The notes beneath the pieces are model-generated. The model saw nothing but the letters and a program-made list of their open reading frames with translations. It made no database searches and was not told the origin of the DNA. Position numbers and translations under genes: made by a program. Below are positions 1 to 11,050 of a stretch of 64,000 nucleotides of DNA, piece by piece. The DNA comes from Tupaia tana. Its lineage: Eukaryota > Chordata > Mammalia > Scandentia > Tupaiidae. The stretch covers positions 157,599,400 to 157,663,399 of the forward strand of contig JAKSZU010000002.1 of assembly GCA_026018925.1 (NCBI GenBank), in the 5' to 3' direction. Position 1 is the first letter of the stretch. The number at the start of each line of letters is the position of its first letter.

Positions 1-1095
1 ACGTTTGTGTCTTAGGCTTATAGAATCCATAGATTTCAAGATTCATTCTCCATCCTACAGTTGACAGGTAACTGATTTGAATTTGCTACTCCACAACAGC
101 TTCCACAATGAAAGGACAGGATAAGAATTTTTTCAATACATTTGGATTGGCTCTAAAACGCTGGGCAAATCTTTCATTAAAAAAATATCATGTAGGTTGA
201 AAAGCGGCATCCTTTTACAGCAAAACAACCCAGGGTAGGCTCAAGAGAACACCTCTATCTGACCTCCACTGTGTCTTTTTTAAAACCTAGTCCAGTGAAG
301 TGGTAATTTAGTCATTGAAGACAGAGCCTGCCACAATTCAACTCTAACTGCCTCATTTTGGAGGCATCATATTTTCTTTTCTTCATTAATAAAGATTGAG
401 TCAGTCACTTGCCCAACACTTTTTCTTTAATGACATTTGTTCTGAGAAGTCAACTAGACTAACTGCTTGTCCTTGTCCACTATTAAGGCACTTGAAAATA
501 CCATTTAGAAGCCTGCTGCCCTCGTGACAGTGCTGGCTCTGCACTTCATCTGCACTCTAGTTTAGAGCCAGTTCTTCGAAAGTTTCTGATGTGTACTTTT
601 GCGGAGAAATTTCACACCTGTAATCTTGATAAACGATTATAGTCTTGCAGACACCTTCCTTGTCTCAGTTGTATACCATGATCTAGTTGAAGACTGATAT
701 AATACAAAAGTATTTTATTTGTTTCGGATCTCAAGAATGTGGATAAATTAGGAAAATCTACAAATGCATTCTTGTGTAGTGATATCTAACCCTCCTTGAA
801 CTTGATAGAATTAATTTATTTTGTATAAAAAAGAAGAGAAGGGAGGAGAGGGGATTGCAGCTTGGCCATCCCACTTCCCCATCCAGGTGCTTTCTCATCT
901 CCCTTCTATCTATCACTGTCCAGCCCACATGTCCTGTAACAAATTAATAAAAAATAATTTAAAAAAAGATTGCCCCTTTAGTCTTAAGCATTATTATTTT
1001 AACAATATAATAACTGTCCAAATTTAAATGCTTTATTTACACCACTTTTGCTTTTACAAATTTACTGATAGGGAGAGACAGAATTACCCCGACTT
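1..1095. other. Unique AT-rich spacer, no gene seen
   Basis: No repeat or gene is recognised here. The open frames are short and lack any splice or codon pattern I would trust. A purine-rich patch lies near 830-860. Confidence 0.5.
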
Positions 1096-1102
1096 CATAG
1101 GG

Positions 1103-1366
1103 TTTTTTTTTTTTTTTTTTTTTTTTTGCTATAGGGCACATGCATTCGCCAGAAAGACAGAGAGAGACAGAGAGACAGAAAGCGAGAAATCACCCTCCAG
1201 GGGGGATGGCTACGCTGCAATCCCTTCTCCTCCATTCTCCTCTTGGAATCTTGGGCACGCACACACACGTGCCTGGCGTGAGTTTAAGCCACTGGGTCCA
1301 GGACTTGAACTGCTGGTCGATGACATGGGAGTTCAGCGACATAGCCATTATGCTAACTGCTGGTCC
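1103..1366 (-). mobile_element. Family L tRNA-derived SINE, minus strand
   Basis: Read on the minus strand this is a full-length L SINE: a tRNA-like head, the body with the C/G palindrome, the CCCTATAGC motif and then a poly(A) tail (the T run at 1103-1127). The 7-bp target-site duplication CATAGGG is present at 1096-1102 and 1367-1373, overlapping the end of the element by a base or two. It lies 30 bp from the next SINE in the opposite orientation. Several CpGs survive, so it is fairly young. Confidence 0.9.
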
Positions 1367-1397
1367 CATAGGGGTCTTTTTAAAAATAAATATGCTA

Positions 1398-1674
1398 GGG
1401 AACCAGCAGTTAGCGTAATGGCTATGTCGCTGGACTCCCACATAGTCGACCGCGGTTCGCGTCTCGGACCCGGTGGCTTACAACTCACGCCGGGCGCGTG
1501 TGCGTGCGTGCCCAAGATCCCGAGAGGAGAATGGAGGAGAAGGGATTGCGGCGTGACCATCCCCCCTGGGGGGTGATTTCTCGCTTTCTGTCTCTATGTC
1601 TCTCTCTGTCTGGCGAGCGCACGCGCCCTATAGCGAAAAACCTCTCCAAAAAAAAAATAAAAAAATAAATAAAT
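1398..1674 (+). mobile_element. Young CpG-intact family L SINE
   Basis: This is the best-preserved L copy. The A box (TAGCGTAATGG) and B box region (GGTTCGCGTC) form a Pol III promoter in the tRNA-like head. The body carries CCCCCCTGGGGGG, and the 3' part has GCGCCCTATAGCG followed by an A-rich tail that grades into (AAAT)n. I count about 24 CpG dinucleotides in about 250 bp, against about 2 in the old copy at 15204-15453, so little methylation decay has happened. A perfect 14-bp target-site duplication, AAATAAATATGCTA, flanks it at 1384-1397 and 1675-1688. It is probably among the most recent insertions in the window. Confidence 0.93.
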
Positions 1675-2139
1675 AAATAAATATGCTAAATAGAAGCGCC
1701 GGAAATAAAGGTTAATTATGGACATCTATAAACATAGTACTAAATATACTGACCATGGATGGAAAATAAAGTCTTCCTATCAAAGCTATGATTTCTATGC
1801 AACTTTTCAAATTTTCAAAAAATGCAGCTACCCCACAGATCAAATGTCAGACCAACAAAATATGCTGGATATGTTACAGTTAAATTTATTTCACTTTCTT
1901 GAGGATCACAAGCACATATTTAAGAAACACTAGGGATTAAAAAAAAAAAACTAGAATTACATTTTATTTCCCACACATGATATAGTATGCTTCCCTAATA
2001 CAGCCAAATTTTCATGTAGATTTAAACCCTAGTTACCTAAACGGCACATATTTCTTACTCTCATTTAAGAAAAGCTGCATTTCTTATCTGTAGACAAGAG
2101 CCAAAAAAATACAGACTAATTTTTAAATTCTATTATCGT

Positions 2140-2470
2140 AGTGGGGTTTATTTGTTGCTCAGAATTTTTGGCATGCAAATAAGGCTCGGGATGCAGTGCT
2201 TCCATTACTGAGATGACATTAAATATGCCTTCATATGGATTGCGCGGTATCGTTTAGCAGCTCCTCCTAATGAGACAGTCACAAGCAGCTCTCAAAAGGC
2301 AATAAATCACCATTGTATTGAATTGAATCGAGATAATAATTAAGCACATTTGAGTCAACCATGTTTGTTATGAATTATGGAAAGACTATCTTAATTTCTT
2401 TACACCTTTTGGGGCACAAGAGCTTTATGCTGAGAATAAAAATAGCTGTAACCAAATCTTTAAAGGTATG
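2140..2470. promoter_or_regulatory. Candidate conserved non-coding element (enhancer-like)
   Basis: This unique, non-repeat block has a dense mix of developmental transcription-factor words: a perfect POU/octamer ATGCAAAT (2173-2180), the homeodomain-type AATAATTAAGC near 2335, TAATGAG, CATATG and several SOX-like ATTGT words, with scattered CpGs (GCGCGGTATCG near 2242). Such composition is typical of deeply conserved vertebrate enhancers. The call rests on motif texture only; conservation was not tested. Confidence 0.35.
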
Positions 2471-3341
2471 ATTATGAAAAAAGATGACTAAATCACTATA
2501 CTATGTATTAGTGAGTGGGTGGTATGGTAATTCACGAAATTTCTTTTCAATATTGCTTTTTATCCCATGTTTTATCACTTACATATAACATCTGAACTGA
2601 CTCATAGGTTACATGATATTCTGAAATATGGTGCAACTATGAGACTAAATGCACTCTGCTTTATTCAATTACTTAATAAGTTCTTAGAAGTTCTTTAGAA
2701 GCTTAACGCAATATCCACTTATAATAGGGCTGCCAATTACAGGGAAGATCTGGTTTTCCTAAAGTAAGAAACAGTCATTCAACTAAACTTACAGACAAAT
2801 GCTTTTAACTGCTAATCAATGTGTAAATCCTCTGGTGAGATGCTGGAGTGCTTAAACTGTAACATCAAGCAAAAACACAAGGAATAGAAGAATGGACCAG
2901 GTGTGGATGTTCATGATGTGGTCCCAATATCAGAAATAATTTCTTTTGTTTTTTGAGTACAGAATAAAAATGTCTCTTATCATCTGCCTTGCCTTGCGTT
3001 GTGTCTCTTTGGCATTTCTGGTCACCCAAGACAACTACAGAGAACATCTGTTGGGGACTGGTGATCTTTTCCACCACTAGTTCTATCTTTGGGAAGTCAA
3101 AATTGATTTTCTTCCACTTGTCACACTAAAATCTCAACTCTGTCCTTTCTGTTGCACTCTCAAAGAGTTCAGTGGTATCAGGATCAAAGGATTAGGAAGC
3201 CGCAGCTTTAAGGGAAAGCAGCAGCATGAGAAGACTTTCTAGAGGCATTTCTGAGCATTTTATGTAAGCAATCTATTTCAGCTTCAAAGGAAGCACTGGC
3301 TAAGTGGGTGAACAACATGTAAAGTGCTCACTTGACATAAG

Positions 3342-3366
3342 TTTTTTTTTTTTTTTTTTTTTTTTT
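3342..3366. repeat. Isolated poly(T) tract
   Basis: A run of 25 T without a recognisable SINE beside it. On the minus strand it would be a poly(A) tail, and an AATAAA word lies about 45 bases upstream on that strand (the TTTATTATT near 3402). It could be the tail of an unrecognised retrocopy, or simply a homopolymer. No target-site duplication was found. Confidence 0.6.
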
Positions 3367-3907
3367 AAGTAGTTGAGATAAAGAAAGTGTCCAATGGCTG
3401 ACCTTTTATTATTAGCCGGAGCCCTAAGTATAAGAGAGACTTCAACAGAGGTGGCCAGCAGGTGCCTGCAGAGGCTCCAAGTGCGTTCTGAGCGGTTGGT
3501 GCAATATTTGCAGCTGTGGCAATCTCCTTCAAGTTGTTTGTTCCATTCTGCCTGATGCTATGGGTATCTGATTTCTATCTCTGGAAAGAGTGTGGAAGCC
3601 ATGTGGTAGTCAGGGCAGGACTTTAACTACAGAGAAGCACATCCTGGCATGCTCCCAGGAAGCAAGGTATGACTCAGTATCAGACTGTTGTGCTTGAAAA
3701 CTGTATGGACCTTTGCTAAATTACATGAAAGAGATAAAGGAATTCCTATCTATTTCATGTCTTAAAGTATTTAATAATGAAGATTTTTGAAAAAAATCAT
3801 ATTTAGCAGTTAAGATGTATGAATGGAGTTTGGGCTGAGTGGATATTTTAGTAAATTACAGCTGCCCTTTTTCCAGAATGTATTAGAACTGCCATTTGCA
3901 TCATTTC

Positions 3908-4040
3908 ACATGTGCTACATTCTATGCTTCGTACTGTACATACGATAACCCACTGATCCTAAGAACAAACCTTTCAATAAGTGTGCTCTTACTTACAGAT
4001 GAAAAAACAAAGGTCCTGCAAAAATTACAGGATCTGTAGA
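3908..4040 (-). repeat. Probable MIR fragment
   Basis: A word such as TTACAGATGAAAAAAC followed by a tract resembling AAACTGAGG, preceded by a decayed 'cctcacaacaacc'-like stretch, matches the core to 3' part of MIR on the minus strand. It is strongly diverged, so boundaries are approximate. Confidence 0.5.
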
Positions 4041-6513
4041 AGCAAGATGGTAAGTAAACAATCGATTTTCCAAAAACTAAAGGTAAAAACAACTAAATAC
4101 ATTTAATATAAAATAAGTGTTCTTTGGTAAATCAGGAAGTAAAAAAGTAGCGTAAATTCTGTCTCATTGCGATGAAATTGGATATTTTCAGTTTTGCAAA
4201 AAAAAAATGCTAGTACTTTTTTTGGTACACGAGTTCTGGTTCTTTAAAAAAATTAATAAATGAAATTATTTAATAATGATTTTTATGGGTGGTAAAAGAT
4301 TTGACTTCTGAACAATCTACCAACTCTTACATATTTAACATTCAAGGTTTATTTTCCTGTATACATCAAATTTCTTTTCAAATTCATTCTCAGAAATATG
4401 CCTAAAAATATGCCTATTTTTAGGAATATTTTTGTATATAATTAAGCAATTTTCAAAAAGAAAAGGGAGACACTGCATAAATATAAGACATACTGAGGTG
4501 GTTAATATTTAATTATGGCATACTTAATCATAGGCGCTCATCTGAATCTAATTTATTATGTTCCCCCCAAAACACCATCTTTGATTTCTGCCAGAAAGAC
4601 AAAAGTATTAAAAAAATAAAACAATGCATATATTCCTTCTTCATATAAACAAGAGGCACACTTTTTGCTCATGGGTGTAAAGAGCTTTATGAATATTGTC
4701 CTCACTCTTAAAAAGAATCCTGATGCATGTTCTCATTCCAGGGAGAGGAACTGACTTTGAAAGGAAAGATGATACTACGCCTTGTCCCCCATTTTGATAA
4801 TATCTCCTCAGGGGATGGGATTGAAATTCAGAAGACATAATGAGGGCCAGTGACAGTGGCAGGGCCTATGTTCACTGTGGTTTGTCCTGTGTCAGTCTGC
4901 ACGTCACCTCACTTACTGGAGGCCACCTACAGGAGGAGATGGTTTAAGGACAAGCCATGAGTGGTAGTGCCCGTGTGGTCAGACTTAAATGAATGAGCAG
5001 TTATGATCAGATGAGATACCCTTGGAAGGAAACCCTCTCTCCCTGGGAACATCAATATCTTTGCTAGAAACCACACACTGTGGAAGGAGGGTATTTAAAC
5101 AGATTAAGGGTAGAGCATTTAGATTGAAATCAGTTAGGAAAAGCATGAGGTATGAGGATGGAGTCTGGGGGGAGGGAAAGAATGGGGAGACCTCCATGGT
5201 ACAACGGAGGAGTGCTGTCTGGGGATTAGTGGGGAGGACATTTAATACAGGCCCTGTGAGTATCTTAGTAGGTATTGGAGCTTAATGAACATAGAGCTTT
5301 GAGGTCAGTATGACAGTGATGAATAAAATCAGTGAGGGGAAAAATGGAAGCAGCAAGATGACTTTGAACAAATATGTACAAATTCATGATATTTTAGAAG
5401 TTAGGGGGACCCCAGTAAACATAATTGTAAAATAAACATAATTTGATATTCTTTAATATAATAAGCAAACGAACTTAAATAATTTTACTTAAATAATCAA
5501 ATAAAATATGGGAAGTAGTAGGATACCAGACACAAAGTCAGAGAAGAGTAATCGTAAGTAAAAACTTCTGGGATTTGAGATGAAAGCCATTGACTAAAAT
5601 GGATTAGATGGGAAAAGAAGCATATTTTGAAGGGATTCTTTTTTCCAACTTTGATATACTGAATTTAAAATAACTGCCTGGAATCCAAGTAAAGTTAATT
5701 CTTTTGCATTTCAGACCATTGCAAATGAGACTTTCCTGAGGGTGAGAGGTCAGAGCTGAAGGTGTAGATTCTGCTGTCAGTCCCAAAGGTGACAAAGAGG
5801 GCTGGGGCCAGAGATCAGATGGAGAAAGCCAGGAGAGAGAAGGGGAGGGTACAGGCACTGAGTGCTGGTAGCCCTCATAGTTTGGGAGGAGGAAAAAGAA
5901 AGGGGACCTGCAAGAAATGAAAGGATTCTCGGAAGAGAATGAGCAGCAGAGAAGTGGGGAGGGGTGATGTGGGCATTGAGGGCACAGCTGCTGCCGAACC
6001 CCTTCACACTGTGCGTGTGTGTGTGCACTTGGAGCAGCCTGGGTGTGGGGAAGTAGCTCACAGAGATGTGCACCAGTGAATTCCACCCACCTGCTCCCCA
6101 GGTGACTTCACTCACCCAGGTCTTGTCAACTGAGGGAGATCTGGTCTTGGATCTCACATTCTTTTGAAAATTGAATACCCTCCAGAATACCCAAGGGTTG
6201 CTATGTTCAAATGCTCCTTCAGACTCCATCTTCCTCTCAGAACCCTGCATTCCTCCTCATGGAAGGGCCTATTTGCCTACTGTATTGCCAAGCTGAGTTG
6301 ATACCTGCCTCAAATGGTAACAGCTGCTTTACAAAAAGACTAATAGTGCCTGAAAAAAAATCATCCGTGGTGCCAGGTAATGTTTTTTTCCAAGGCCCTT
6401 ACCCAGGTAATACCATGCGAAGTAACAGCCACGGGCAGATATTTTTGGGGATATCTCCAGTGTCAAATGGCAGGTAGAGCTTAAGAATAACCGTCTAAGT
6501 CTTGACAATTTTT
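4041..6513. other. Unique spacer, purine-rich in part, no gene
   Basis: The segment 5740-6000 is GA-rich on the plus strand. Two open frames of about 157 and 160 codons overlap it on the minus strand in different frames. That is what a pyrimidine-rich strand does by chance, and neither shows a domain. Nothing else is recognised. Confidence 0.45.
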
Positions 6514-6520
6514 TGAGTGT

Positions 6521-6777
6521 TTTTTTTTTTTTTTTGGAGAGGTTTTTGCTATAGGGCGCGTGCACTCGCCAGACAGACAGAGAGACAGAAAGCAAGAAAT
6601 CACCCCCCCAGGGCGGATGGCCACACCACAATCCCTTCTCCTCCATTCTCCTCTTGGGATCTTGGGCATGCATGCACATGCGCCCGGCGTGAGTTTAAGC
6701 CACCGGGTCCGGGACTCGAACTGCGGTCGACTACGTGGGACTCCAGTAACACAGCCATTACGCTAACTGCTGGTCCC
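6521..6777 (-). mobile_element. Young family L SINE, minus strand
   Basis: A full-length L SINE with the T run, GGAGAGGTTTTTGCTATAGGGCGCG, the palindrome block and an intact tRNA-like head ending GCTAACTGCTGGTCCC. Target-site duplication TGAGTGT at 6514-6520 and 6778-6784. Several CpGs are intact. Confidence 0.92.
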
Positions 6778-7007
6778 TGAGTGTCATTTTGATAGCATGG
6801 ATAGGAGAGGTGCTATATTGTGGAATAATGCAAAGAGAATATTGATGATGGAGAACTTGAACATGGAGGGTGCATGTGAAACCACAAGCTTTGGATGGGG
6901 AGATGGGATGGGAGCCAGAGTACAGGAGGGTCAAAATCATGGTTTAGAGTTGAGCCCATATGAAAGCTGAAGGGAAAGAGACCATGGGAAGTGAGCATTG
7001 GATTCTT

Positions 7008-7190
7008 TTTTTTTTTTTAAAGGGTTATTTATTTCTTTAATTCCATTTGTTATTATTATTTTTTAATTTGACCAGAGAGAGAGAGAGAGAAAGGGAAAGC
7101 GAGAAAACAAGCTGCCAGTTCCGGGACTTGAACTGTGGTTGGCCATTTGGGAATTCAGTTTGTTTAACCACCACACCATCTGCTGGCCCT
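7008..7190 (-). mobile_element. Family S tRNA-derived SINE, minus strand
   Basis: The head (CCACACCATCTGCTGGCCC on this strand) is joined directly to the GAGAAAACAAGC...GAGAGAGA tract and an AT-rich tail, with none of the long body. A diverged 15-bp target-site duplication (GAGCATTGGATTCTT against GAGAATGAGATTCTT, 6993-7007 and 7191-7205) supports the limits. Confidence 0.85.
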
Positions 7191-7205
7191 GAGAATGAGA
7201 TTCTT

Positions 7206-7872
7206 AAACAGATTCTTATACTTTGACCATCAAACCAAAATTGCAAGAAAAACAGGGATGAGTTTAGCATGCCATCAGATGCTCCCAAGACTACATTTGG
7301 AGAAAAGCTACCTTATAAAAGGATATATTATAGTACTGGGAACTGAATCCTGCCTGCTGCCCACTTTTGCATGGCCCTCGAGTTAAGAATTTTTTTTAAG
7401 GTTTTAATTGGCTTTACTTGAGATTCTGGAATTGGCAACACATTATTCCATACAATGGGATAAGTAAGTGTGGTTTTTACAGCCAGACATTGCAATCATT
7501 TTGATGACAGAGAACACAAACTTTGAACCTCAATTGAGCAAAATGTTAACTTTCTCCCAAAAGAATCCATTCTTTTCACTGGTAGATCTGAATTACAAAA
7601 ATCTGTAATCTCTTATAATTACTATATTTTGAATTTTGTCAATATAATCCTTGTGGAAATTTGCTTTCTCTTGTCATTTGAGTATTTATATTATCCTATA
7701 TTTGGACTCTTGTACTGCAAAGCCTAAAATTGGACTATCTGGCCTTTTACTGAACCCGTTTGCTGAATCCTGCCCTAAACCTTGAAGTAGCTGCTGCTCA
7801 GGAGACCTGAGAAACACAAGCAGAATCACAGAAAATGAATCACAGGCACAGTCACAAAAAATGATACATTGT
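7206..7872. other. Unique spacer
   Basis: Nothing recognised apart from AT-rich single-copy-looking sequence. Confidence 0.4.
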
Positions 7873-7883
7873 CATCTGACTGC

Positions 7884-7929
7884 GTTTTTTTGTTTTTGTT
7901 CTTGACAGAGGGTATATGCACTTGCTAGA

Positions 7930-7970
<41 letters not shown>

Positions 7971-8169
7971 GGAAAACAAGAAAGCACCCCCCCACACACA
8001 CACATGGGGCACAATCCTTCTCCTCCATTCCCCCTTCTGTTGAAATCTTGGACATGCACACATGCACCCATGCCTGGCATGTTTCCCAAATCTTGTGTCT
8101 GGACTAGAACTGCGCAGTTGGCCATATGGAATCCTGTCACCTTAAGCACCGTGCCATAGGCTGGCCTGG
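7884..8169 (-). mobile_element. Diverged family L SINE with expanded (AC)n
   Basis: The body words CCTTCTCCTCCATTCC and the decayed head ending CCATAGGCTGGCC identify an old L copy on the minus strand. The dinucleotide part of the body has expanded into a long AC run. Target-site duplication CATCTGACTGC / CATCTGACTTC at 7873-7883 and 8170-8180. Confidence 0.8.
7929..7967. repeat. (AC)n microsatellite
   Basis: About 18-19 uninterrupted AC units inside the L SINE, so it probably grew from the SINE's own purine-pyrimidine tract. Likely length-variable. Confidence 0.95.
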
Positions 8170-8378
8170 CATCTGACTTCTTAATAGCACGATTGCTACA
8201 AAATTATCCCATGCTTTTATTATTTTGAAAAGGCAAGTTCCTTTCTCACAAATATTTAACATCATAAAGCATTTATAAAGTACAACGTTTGTTGCTAGAA
8301 AAAAGCATGTTGGACATTAACTCTGTGCTTAAGCAGCTTGTATTATTAAGAAAATACCGAGAGTAGAAAGAAAAAGAT

Positions 8379-8606
8379 GGGGCCAGACAAGAGTGCAGAA
8401 GTGAAATGCAATGCTTTGCCTGGCTGACCCACATCAGAAGGTTCTGGGTTTGTCCAGAGGCCTCCTGAGTATGCCAGGCACATGCAAGCTCATGATCTGA
8501 GGCTGCTGAAGCTAGGTGCAGACTGCAGCATCAAGACCCTTTCGGAGGTGTTAGTATTTCTGACTCTCTGTTGCTCATGGAGAAAAATAAATAAACTTAA
8601 ATTTAT
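8379..8606 (+). mobile_element. Family T tRNA-derived SINE
   Basis: The head GGGGCCAGACAAGAGTGCAG is followed by a B-box-like GGTTCTGGGTTTGTCC. The body has ATGCCAGGCACATGCAAGC and TGCAGCATCAAGACCC, and the end reads CATGGAGAAAAATAAATAAA. It matches the copies at 14393, 17896, 54391 and 55598 over their length, which defines the family. CpG loss shows it is old. Confidence 0.7.
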
Positions 8607-8833
8607 TAATTTATTTATTTTGAGAGAGATTTTTGCTATAGGGCACATGCACTTGCCAGAAAGACAGAGACAGAGAGACAGAAAGCAAGAAATCACCCCA
8701 CAGAGGGGCACAGCCATGCCACAATTCCTTCTCCTCCATTCTCCTCTCAGGATTTTGGGCACGCATGCGCATGTGCTCAGCATGAGCTTTAAGCCGCCAG
8801 GTCAGGGACTCGAACTGTGGCTGATTAAGTGAC
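8607..8833 (-). mobile_element. Family L SINE, head-truncated, minus strand
   Basis: The tail side (TTTTGAGAGAGATTTTTGCTATAGGG), the body and the B box (GACTCGAACTGTGG) are present, but the last 40-45 bases of the tRNA head, including the A box, are missing. It sits between a T-family copy and an inverted T fragment. Confidence 0.8.
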
Positions 8834-8835
8834 CC

Positions 8836-8882
8836 TAACCGGGTCTTGATGCTGCAGGCCACCCCAAGCATCAGCCAGCTGT
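8836..8882 (-). mobile_element. Inverted family T fragment
   Basis: GGGTCTTGATGCTGCA at 8841-8856 is the exact reverse complement of 8524-8539 in the nearby plus-strand T SINE. The following bases also fit the inverted T body (compare the minus copy near 17971). Confidence 0.5.
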
Positions 8883-10119
8883 ACTATCAAAAGGACGTGT
8901 CAAAGGCAACACTTGGGAATAATACAATGTAAGACAAAAGGTAAAATTTTTAAGTGATGATGATAATAAATTTCTATTTTTTTTTTAAAGAAAGCTGGCA
9001 TACTTAGGGATCCTAAACTTAATACATTTAAAATTCCTTGGATCATATTTCTCCAAGTGTTATCATACAGAGAAGTTTTTCAGTCACCCCCAATTTGTTT
9101 CATAAATATTTTTAAGAAGTGTTAAAAAAAGAAAAACCTTTCGAGTTATTTTTTAATATACCCTAAGTGAAGTGTGGGCTACTTATACGGCAGCTTCAGC
9201 TGGTAACGTGTACTTCCAAAAACAGCAGGAGGAACAGCAGCCCCACCACTATCTTTCTGTATGGGTTGGGAGGACCGCTCAGCCTGAGCTGAGAGCGTAA
9301 ATGTTTTGAGTACTGTGTATTTAAAGCACTTACATTAAAAAATGAAGTAAATAACTTAATTTGTAAGTATAAAAAGCTCCCAGCTTAGTTATAAAATATG
9401 ACATAGCAAGTGAACCTAGAGCTGCTTAAATAAGTGTTATACATTTTCCAGCAGGCTGAACTATGAAAAGCGACAAGAGGACATTCTCCCCCTCGAAGAT
9501 AATCACTTTTATTGTTGCCAGGTCAAAGATTCAGATTCCACACAGCAACCTCTGACTAAAGAACAGCAAGTCCTTTCAGGTCAGAAGGTCCAATATGTAG
9601 CCCCCTCAGAAGCAAAGCATAATAGTCCTAAAATAACAAGCAAACATGTAGCTTTCTTAATTTGCCCTGCTGGGTTCCTGTAATAAGTACTTAACAACTG
9701 TAGGCTCTGAGCAGCTCAGCAGACATCAACAAGACCATTTGCCAGATGATTTAGCAAACAAATTTCCGAGAGCTTCACACTTACACGTTGAGTGCATAAC
9801 ATAAGAAAACACGCAGGGCTTAGAGATAATCATAGTAGAGAAGAGTTTTATGAATTAAAAAAAAAGAGAGAGAGAGTGAGAAATTTAAAGTCTAAAGAAC
9901 TTAGGCAGGAATGCTAAATTCTCTTTCTAGAAAGAAGTTCTCCCAAAGGAACACTGAGTAACTCCTGCTAATTTTCTTACTCCTTAAGCAAATAACCTGA
10001 AATTGACTTACTGGAAAGGGACAAAGAATCTGGAATTGACTTCTAGGGAAGAAAGAAAAGAGCAGAAATCACTGCCTTTCGGAGCACTGCTAACTGACAT
10101 TCCGCAAGGATAGAACATG

Positions 10120-10157
10120 AAAGGTTCTCAATAAATATTTGCTGAATGAATGAATCC
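10120..10157 (+). repeat. L2 LINE 3' end fragment
   Basis: GGTTCTCAATAAATATTTG followed by CTGAATGAATGAA is the characteristic 3' terminus of L2. Only this terminal part is recognisable. Confidence 0.65.
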
Positions 10158-10779
10158 AGGTCTATGACACGTCTGGGGAATAGATACCTTATAAAGAATG
10201 CTGGCCAGAATTCTCAATAAATCGCAGAGGCTAGGAATACGGGGAAAGGTATTCATAAAGGAATTACTGTGTAGTGTCAGGAATTCAGGGCTTAGATGTA
10301 GGAAGAGAGAGATGTTTTTAGGAATCACTAAGCAGCTCCCCCCCCCAGCCTATTTTCTCACAGGACTGGGCCATAATAGAGTTTCTGAGATGCTTCTGAG
10401 TGGGGAGAATCAGGGTGGCAGTACCACTTACCATCTGAAGAGTTCGAGCAATCTGGAGGCTCTGTGGGAAAAGCAATCATCAACCAAACAGAAAAGCCAA
10501 ACTTACAATAGGGCGATGTTGGACCTCGATAGTCTTTACCATCCTGGGCATTGTGAGCCCAGGAAATTTGTTCTGGGGAAGGAGGGGAATTCTTCCATCA
10601 CTTTAGGTTATAGTGAAATAGTATTCTGTTTTCTGAGGTAACACTTTTAGCACTATGTGGACATTGTAAATATGATCAATTAAAGCAAACAATTTTATTA
10701 AATCTTGTGTTCATTTAGCCATTTTCCCCCCGTTTTGTGTGTGTGTGTTTATGTTTTATGCATTCTTTCTTTCAGTGAA

Positions 10780-11050
10780 TTGTCTACCTTAATGAGTTGC
10801 TTTTATATCTTCTGGCCAGCCTCAGAGAAGAATTAAGTACCCGATGCTTGGTGAGAAGCGATCCACATTTGAATGGGAAGCATGACTTTTATTAATTGTC
10901 AGTTCACTTCACTTTTTAATATGCTGCCTAATGCACTTTAACTCTGTGCAAGTGTGCGAAGGCAGCTTCCCGATCTGATGTGAGCTGAGAGCACCCCCAT
11001 CTACTCCACGGAGACATCCCGAGCTTCCAAGATAAAAATGTACACAGGGG
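10780..11050. promoter_or_regulatory. Candidate conserved non-coding element
   Basis: Unique sequence with homeodomain-like words (CTTAATGAG, TTATTAATTG, CCTAATGC) and several CpGs in an AT-rich setting. Motif texture only; conservation was not tested. Confidence 0.25.

Larger units (their letters stand above)
1689..3907. other. Mostly unique AT-rich spacer
   Basis: No gene is recognised. It contains a candidate conserved element (listed separately) and an isolated 25-T run at 3342-3366. Reading frames are short. Confidence 0.5.

Noticed and set aside
1398..1470. tRNA gene
   Set aside because: The head has A and B boxes but poor cloverleaf pairing, continues into a SINE body and is repeated many times, so it is a SINE head, not a functional tRNA.
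1028..1576. 182-codon plus-strand open frame, the longest in the window
   Set aside because: It runs across two oppositely oriented SINEs and a poly(T); the amino acids are repeat translations and recur at other SINE copies.
5604..6250. Two overlapping minus-strand frames of about 160 codons
   Set aside because: They occupy different frames over a purine-rich stretch, show low-complexity Ser/Pro composition and contain no domain.
10198..10641. 147-codon plus-strand frame in unique sequence
   Set aside because: No recognisable domain, and it contains a poly(C) slip site. Could be tested by protein search; not supported by eye.
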